This document shows, piece by piece, positions 59,313 through 64,000 of a stretch of 64,000 nt of DNA; positions within the stretch are counted from its first letter, which is position 1, and each line of letters starts with the position of its first letter. The notes under the pieces were generated by a model. That model saw only the letters and a program-made list of their open reading frames with translations. It searched no databases and had not been told where the DNA came from. The stretch is from the NCBI RefSeq assembly GCF_013868135.1, contig NZ_JACEMU010000004.1:124001-188000 (forward strand), given 5' to 3'. The translations under genes and the position numbers were made by a program. Source of the DNA: Paracoccus sp. S1E-3. Lineage in GTDB: Bacteria > Pseudomonadota > Alphaproteobacteria > Rhodobacterales > Rhodobacteraceae.

Positions 59313-60161
59313 ATGTCACCGAAAATCACCTCGACCGCGCTGGCGGCGATTCTCGCGCTGAGCGCGGCGCCGCTGATGGCGCAAACCGCGACCGAGACCC
59401 CGGCACCGGCGCCCACGGATGCTGCACCTGCGACCGATGCTGCGCCCGCGCCTGGCACAGATACCGCACCTGCGCCGGCCACCGATGCCGCACCCGCCGC
59501 AGACGCAGCGCCCGCGCCGACTGCGCCCGCACCTGCCGCCCCGGCCGAGGCCCCTGCTGCAGCCACCACTGAGACGCCGGCCCCGGCGCCCGCAGGCGCG
59601 GCTACGGGCGAACCGCAGGTTGGCGCCTATTATGTGGCCGAGACCTTCGATTCCTGGCAGATGCGCTGCATCAAGACCGAGAACGACGCCGATCCCTGCG
59701 AGCTGTATCAGTTGATGAAGGACGGCGAGGGCAACTCCGTCGCGGAAATGACCCTGATCCCGCTGGCCAATGGCGGCCAGGCGGCGGCGGGCGCGACGGT
59801 GGTGTCGCCGCTGGAAACCGATCTGCAGCAAGGGATCAAGCTGAAGGTCGATTCGGGCGCGGTCAAAGCCTATCCGTTCAATTTCTGCGCCCCTGTCGGC
59901 TGCGTCTCGCGCGTGGGGCTGACCGCGGATGAGCTGGCCGGTCTGAAGCGCGGCAACACCGCCACCATCAGCGTGCTGCCCTACGGGGCGCCGAAGGAAG
60001 CCGTGGTGAACCTGAACCTGTCGTTGAAAGGCTTCACCGCCGCCTATGCCGCGCTGGAAACCTCGGTGAAAGAGATGCGTGCCAAGGCCGAAGCAGCCGA
60101 AGCCGCCGCCCCGGCAGCACCGGCACCGGCGACTGACGCCCCGGCCGCCCCTGCGCAGTAA
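59313..60161 (+). CDS. Invasion-associated locus B (IalB) family protein with Ala/Pro linker
   Basis: A 282-residue exported protein: signal peptide MSPKITSTALAAILALSAAPLMAQ, an approximately 80-residue Ala/Pro/Thr-rich linker with repeating DAAPA units, then the IalB domain (from ETFDSWQMRCIKTENDADPCELYQLM to AYPFNFCAPVGCVSRVGLT, four conserved cysteines), and a second short Ala/Pro tail. In Bartonella IalB aids red-cell invasion; in free-living alphaproteobacteria the role is unknown. AAGGAGACAT ribosome site before ATG 59313. Terminator follows. Confidence 0.9.
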   Translation: MSPKITSTALAAILALSAAPLMAQTATETPAPAPTDAAPATDAAPAPGTDTAPAPATDAAPAADAAPAPTAPAPAAPAEAPAAATTETPAPAPAGAATGEPQVGAYYVAETFDSWQMRCIKTENDADPCELYQLMKDGEGNSVAEMTLIPLANGGQAAAGATVVSPLETDLQQGIKLKVDSGAVKAYPFNFCAPVGCVSRVGLTADELAGLKRGNTATISVLPYGAPKEAVVNLNLSLKGFTAAYAALETSVKEMRAKAEAAEAAAPAAPAPATDAPAAPAQ

Positions 60162-60186
60162 GCGGATCGCAAGACAAAACACAGAA

Positions 60187-60212
60187 GGGGGCCGCAAGGC
60201 CCCCTTTTTTTC
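60187..60212 (+). terminator. Intrinsic terminator of the IalB-family gene
   Basis: GGGGGCC, loop GCAA, GGCCCCC and eight T, 26 bases after the stop. Confidence 0.95.
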
Positions 60213-60234
60213 ACGCGGGTCGGAGGTACCGGGA

Positions 60235-61134
60235 TCAGACGTGCTTGATGATCCGGCGCTTGACCAGCCGCGAGGTTGAAACGGGCCGCGTATCGGCGGG
60301 CTCGGGCAGGGCGAGGACGATGCGGCGCAGCATATCTATCGCCTCGTCGCTTTTGACCGGCAGCGATTTCGCCGCGACGGGGGCGCCGATGGTGATCTGA
60401 TATTGCTGATCGGCCTTGTTCAACACCTCGTGGAAAAGGGTCACGTCGCGCAGGGTCGGATGGATGGCGTCGAACAGATAGAACAGGATCGAATTGCGCG
60501 CCCGGATCCGCAACGGAATCACCGGCACGTCCATCTTGCGCGCGATCATCGCCGCCGAGGCCATCCAGGGCCGTTCATGCAGCGTCAGGCCGCGCCGTTT
60601 GGCGAGCCGGCCAGAGGGGAAGATCAGCCCGATTCGGTCCCTGGCCAGCCAGTCGCGGGTCTGTTCCATCGTCGCGCGGGTCTTGGCGTGGGTGCGCTTT
60701 TCCAGCCGCCATTCGACCGGCACGATCAGATCCTCAAGCTGCGGCAGGACGCGCAGAATATCCTGATTTGTATAGATAAACAGGTCGGGTCGCACCCGTC
60801 TGATCAGCGAATACAACACGATCCCGTCGGCGATTCCCGTCGGATGATTGGCCACGATCAGCGCCGGGCCGTCCTTGGGGATATGTTCCAGCCCGGAAAC
60901 CTCGAGATCGCGGATGATCATCCGCTCCATCCGGGCGAAGATTTCCGCCGTGGGGGCATCGCGGAATTCGGCGCCCAGTTCCAGCGTACGGGGATAACCG
61001 AGCATCCGCATGAGCAGCCGCCGGGCCAGCGTATGGTGCAGCCGGCCTGAAAAAAGCCATGGCGCCCGTTCTTCGACAAGCGGGTCGAGACGGTGCTGCA
61101 TCTCGTCGCGAGGAGTGATGTGCGCGCGGGTCAT
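60235..61134 (-). CDS. Lysophospholipid acyltransferase family protein
   Basis: A 299-residue membrane-associated acyltransferase. The first motif is VANHPTGIADG (HX5D spacing as in hemolysin-like and ornithine-lipid O-acyltransferases, rather than HX4D of PlsC), the second FPSGRLAKRRG, with VPVIPLRIRARNS corresponding to the proline motif. It probably acylates a lysophospholipid or ornithine lipid precursor. No partner OlsB gene is adjacent. Confidence 0.85.
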   Translation of the reverse strand: MTRAHITPRDEMQHRLDPLVEERAPWLFSGRLHHTLARRLLMRMLGYPRTLELGAEFRDAPTAEIFARMERMIIRDLEVSGLEHIPKDGPALIVANHPTGIADGIVLYSLIRRVRPDLFIYTNQDILRVLPQLEDLIVPVEWRLEKRTHAKTRATMEQTRDWLARDRIGLIFPSGRLAKRRGLTLHERPWMASAAMIARKMDVPVIPLRIRARNSILFYLFDAIHPTLRDVTLFHEVLNKADQQYQITIGAPVAAKSLPVKSDEAIDMLRRIVLALPEPADTRPVSTSRLVKRRIIKHV

Positions 61135-61191
61135 GGCGTCAGACTATCTTGCCCCCGCCCGGACCTGCAAGAGGGGGGCAGGGGCAAGATT

Positions 61192-63762
61192 TCAGGCGGC
61201 GTTGCGGATGCGCGTCACCATTTCCGACAGGTTTTTCGACAGCTTCGGTGTAGCCAGAATCCGATCCAGCGCGGCGCGGGCTTTCTCCTGCCGGGCCGGG
61301 TCGTATTTGCGCCAGCTGTCAAAGGCGCTCGACATGCGGGCGGCGATCTGAGGGTTCAGCGGGTCCATCTTCAGCAGCCAGTCGGCGAGAAAATCATAGC
61401 CCGATCCATCCGCCGCGTGGAAAGCGGCGTGATTCGCCGTGAGGCCGCCGATCAGAGCGCGGAAACGGTTCGGGTTTTTCCAGTCGAAGTCGGGATGAGC
61501 CGCAAGGCCGCGCGCCACCGCCACCGCCTGTGCGGGTTCGGTGTTCAGCGGCTGCAGCATGAACCACATGTCGATGACCAATCGGACATTCTTGAATTCG
61601 TTATAGAATGCCTTCACCTCGGTGTCGCCCCGGCCGGCCGCGATCAGGGCGGCAAGGGCGGCGGCGCGTTCGGTCATGTTATTGGCCGAGGCATAGAGCG
61701 CGGCGGCATGCTCGCCGCCGTCGATATGGTTCAGCAGCCCCAACGCGGCCAGCCGCAGCGACCGCTTTCCGGCCGAATCGGCATCCGGGCTGAAGCTGCC
61801 GGTGAGGACGCTGTCCTGATAGACCGCCTCCAGCGCGGATTGATGGCTGCGGGCGATCTCTGAGGCGAGGGCCTCGCGGGCGGCATGGATCGCATCGGGG
61901 TCGGGCACGCCACCGGCATCGCTCACGGCGGTGGCGATCTCCTCCTCGGCGGGGAGTTTCAGGCACAGCGCGCGATAGGCGGGATCCAGCGCCGGGTCGG
62001 CGAGAAGCCGCCCAATCGCCGCCAGATATTCCGCATCCGGCGCCGCCCCCCGGATCATGGCCAGAAGCGTGTCGCGCGCCAGTTCGCGCGCCGCTTCCCA
62101 ACGGGCGAAGGGGTCGGTGTCATGGGCCAGCAGGAAGGCCCGGTCCGAGGCCGAGAGGTCACGCTTCAGGACCACCGGCGCGGAAAAACCCCGCAGGGCC
62201 GAGACCATCGGCCGCGTCGCCAGACCGTCGAAGGTGAAGTCCTGCGCGGCTTCGGTCATTTCCAGAACGGTGGTCGGCACCACCTCGTCCCCATTGGGTG
62301 ACAATAGCCCCACGGCGATCGGGATCACGCGGGCAGGCTTGTCCTGCTGGCCCGGCGTGGGCGGCGTCGACTGGGTGAAGCGCAGCGTCAGGCGCCCGGC
62401 GTCGGCATCCCAATCCTCGGTCATGGTCAGGATCGGGGTGCCGGCATCGGTATACCAGCGTTTGAACTGGGTCAGGTCGCGACCGGTCGCGTCCTCGAAC
62501 ACTTTCAGCCAGTCCTCGATGGTGGCGGCATCGCCATCATGGCGGTCGAAATACAGATCCAGCGCCCGGCGATAGCTGTCGTCGCCGATCAGCGTCTTCA
62601 GCATACCGATCACCTCGGCCCCTTTTTCATAGACGGTGGCGGTATAGAAATTGTTGATCTCGATATAGGATTCCGGCCGCACGGGATGGGCCAGCGGACC
62701 CTGATCCTCGCGGAACTGGCGCGCGCGCAGGGTCAGCACGTCATTGATGCGCTTCACCGGCGCGCTGCGCATGTCGGCGGTGAACTGCTGGTCGCGGAAG
62801 ACCGTCAGGCCCTCCTTCAGACACAGCTGGAACCAGTCGCGGCAGGTGATGCGATTGCCGGTCCAGTTGTGGAAATATTCGTGGCCGATCACACCTTCGA
62901 TCCGTTCATAGTCGCCATCGGTCGCAGTTTCGGGCGACGCAAGGACCAGCTTGGAGTTGAAGATGTTCAACCCCTTGTTCTCCATCGCGCCCATGTTGAA
63001 ATCGTCGACGGCGACGATATTGAACACATCGAGATCGTATTCGCGTCCGTAGGCTTCCTCGTCCCATTTCATCGACCGGATCAGGCTGTCGAGCGCGTAA
63101 CCGGCGCGCGGCTCGTCACCGGGGCGGACCCAGACATTCAGGTCGACGGACTGCCCCGACATGGTGGTGAATTCGCCCGAAACGGCGCGCAGATCGCCCG
63201 CCACCAGCGCGAACAGATAGGCGGGTTTCTTCCAGGGATCCTGCCAGACGGCCAGTCCCGGTTCCTCGCGCAGAGGATTGCCGTTCGACAGCAGCACCGG
63301 CAGATCGGAATGGATGGTCACCTCGAAAGGGGCCATCACATCGGGGCGATCGGGGTAGGGGGTGATATGGCGAAAGCCCTCGGCCTCGCATTGGGTGCAG
63401 AACATGCCGTTCGACAGATACAGACCTTCGAAGGCGGTATTGGCCGAGGGGTCGATGGTGACCTCGCTCTGCAGGGTGAAGCGGGCAGGCAGAGCGGCGT
63501 GGATGGTCAGCGTCTCGGCCGCGCGAGTCCAGTCCGCCGGCGTCAGGTCGACCCCGTCAACCGCCAGCCGGTGCAATATCACGCCGGCGCCGATATCCAG
63601 CACCAGATCGCCGGCAAGCACGCGTTCCATGTCCAGAGCGGCCTGAACCACGGTGGCCTTCGGATCCAGGGCGAAATCCAGCCGCACCTGCCTGATCTCG
63701 AAAGGATAGGGGCGATAATCCGCCAGCAGATGCGGGGTCTGTTGGGATTGGGCAGCGGGCAT
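61192..63762 (-). CDS. pepN: Aminopeptidase N
   Basis: An 856-residue M1 zinc aminopeptidase. The exopeptidase motif GAMEN (NMGAMENKGLNIFNSK) and zinc site HEYFHNWTGNRITCRDW with the downstream Glu (LCLKEGLTVFRD) are intact; the long C-terminal helical domain is complete. ATG 63762 (MPAAQSQQTP) is chosen; the frame extends upstream to 63939, overlapping the divergent gene's promoter, without supporting features. Cytoplasmic peptide degradation. Confidence 0.97.
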   Translation of the reverse strand: MPAAQSQQTPHLLADYRPYPFEIRQVRLDFALDPKATVVQAALDMERVLAGDLVLDIGAGVILHRLAVDGVDLTPADWTRAAETLTIHAALPARFTLQSEVTIDPSANTAFEGLYLSNGMFCTQCEAEGFRHITPYPDRPDVMAPFEVTIHSDLPVLLSNGNPLREEPGLAVWQDPWKKPAYLFALVAGDLRAVSGEFTTMSGQSVDLNVWVRPGDEPRAGYALDSLIRSMKWDEEAYGREYDLDVFNIVAVDDFNMGAMENKGLNIFNSKLVLASPETATDGDYERIEGVIGHEYFHNWTGNRITCRDWFQLCLKEGLTVFRDQQFTADMRSAPVKRINDVLTLRARQFREDQGPLAHPVRPESYIEINNFYTATVYEKGAEVIGMLKTLIGDDSYRRALDLYFDRHDGDAATIEDWLKVFEDATGRDLTQFKRWYTDAGTPILTMTEDWDADAGRLTLRFTQSTPPTPGQQDKPARVIPIAVGLLSPNGDEVVPTTVLEMTEAAQDFTFDGLATRPMVSALRGFSAPVVLKRDLSASDRAFLLAHDTDPFARWEAARELARDTLLAMIRGAAPDAEYLAAIGRLLADPALDPAYRALCLKLPAEEEIATAVSDAGGVPDPDAIHAAREALASEIARSHQSALEAVYQDSVLTGSFSPDADSAGKRSLRLAALGLLNHIDGGEHAAALYASANNMTERAAALAALIAAGRGDTEVKAFYNEFKNVRLVIDMWFMLQPLNTEPAQAVAVARGLAAHPDFDWKNPNRFRALIGGLTANHAAFHAADGSGYDFLADWLLKMDPLNPQIAARMSSAFDSWRKYDPARQEKARAALDRILATPKLSKNLSEMVTRIRNAA

Positions 63763-63902
63763 ATGCGGGCCTTTCGGAAAATGCTTTGCAAATGGGAACT
63801 TGTCCTGTCTCTCCGAGTTAAGCGCAAGATAGCCGCCTCGCAAGCCGCTGGGGTTTTCCTGCGGCGAATAACGAACCGGCAGATATTCTGAAGGAGACCT
63901 AC

Positions 63903-64000
63903 ATGGCCAACTACGATCCGAACGATCCGAACAAGACAACCGTGCGCGAAACCTATGTCGAGCCGGTCGAAAAGCGCTCGTCGCCGCTGCCGCTGATCAT
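63903..64000 (+). CDS. Start of a hypothetical protein (truncated by the window end)
   Basis: ATG 63903 preceded by GAAGGAGAC opens MANYDPNDPNKTTVRETYVE..., 33 residues, cut off as a hydrophobic stretch (LPLII) begins. The polar N-terminus followed by a likely membrane segment suggests a small membrane protein. Divergent from pepN. Confidence 0.6.
   Translation, partial: MANYDPNDPNKTTVRETYVEPVEKRSSPLPLI

Overview
The window reads as chromosome of a high-GC alphaproteobacterium of the Rhodobacteraceae, most likely Paracoccus or a close relative. The grounds are the nrdR-ribD-ribE, amiC-mrcA-prfB and gmk/ispG gene sets, the Rhodobacteraceae-type DUF6456/DUF6477 pair, abundant TRAP transporters, and a coiled-coil TIR protein laid out like the well-known Paracoccus denitrificans TIR protein. 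I see no insertion sequence, phage module or CRISPR array. The sequence is mostly core genome with a few accessory patches.

Layout. 0-4.6 kb: end of rpoD, a lone BLUF photoreceptor, rmuC, a YjbQ-family gene, nrdR and ribD. 4.6-9.2 kb: a reverse-strand capsule export/initiation cassette (kpsS, a Wza-type lipoprotein, kpsC) sitting between ribD and ribE. 9.3-14.4 kb: ribE, an APH(6)-like kinase, then reverse-strand enolase, an EEP hydrolase and SelO. 14.4-16.2 kb: about 1 kb without recognisable genes and the wreck of an arsenate reductase gene. 16.2-24 kb: a PepSY membrane protein, then a complete gentisate catabolic operon (MarR regulator divergent; gentisate dioxygenase, an MDMPI-like protein, fumarylpyruvate hydrolase, zeta-class GST isomerase) with its own TRAP transporter. 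24.3-27.5 kb: obgE and proB, then a clearly AT-richer single-gene island encoding the coiled-coil TIR protein. 27.5-41.3 kb: ilvD, a PAS protein, gmk, a gamma-carbonic anhydrase, a soluble histidine kinase, ispG, a DsbA-like oxidoreductase, an aminotransferase, amidase, PBP1A and RF2. 41.5-50.2 kb: reverse-strand CDF exporter, an ABC exporter and an oppABCDF peptide importer. 50.4-53.2 kb: a second TRAP permease pair without a binding protein, whose large subunit has a long Gly/Ala/Pro tail. 53.2-64 kb: two small envelope proteins, tRNA-Leu(CAA), lipA, the DUF6456/DUF6477/HerA-like ATPase cluster, two tandem terminator-capped RNA candidates, an IalB-family protein, an acyltransferase, pepN and the start of one more gene.

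The gentisate operon is a self-contained route: the TRAP system probably imports an aromatic acid, gentisate dioxygenase opens the ring to maleylpyruvate, the zeta GST isomerises it to fumarylpyruvate, and the FAH-family hydrolase yields fumarate and pyruvate. The additional MDMPI-like protein appears to have lost all three expected metal ligands. The best candidates for new biology are the TIR island, this apparently dead isomerase paralogue, and the tandem structured RNAs upstream of the IalB gene. Function calls rest on motif recognition by eye; no alignment or database search was run.
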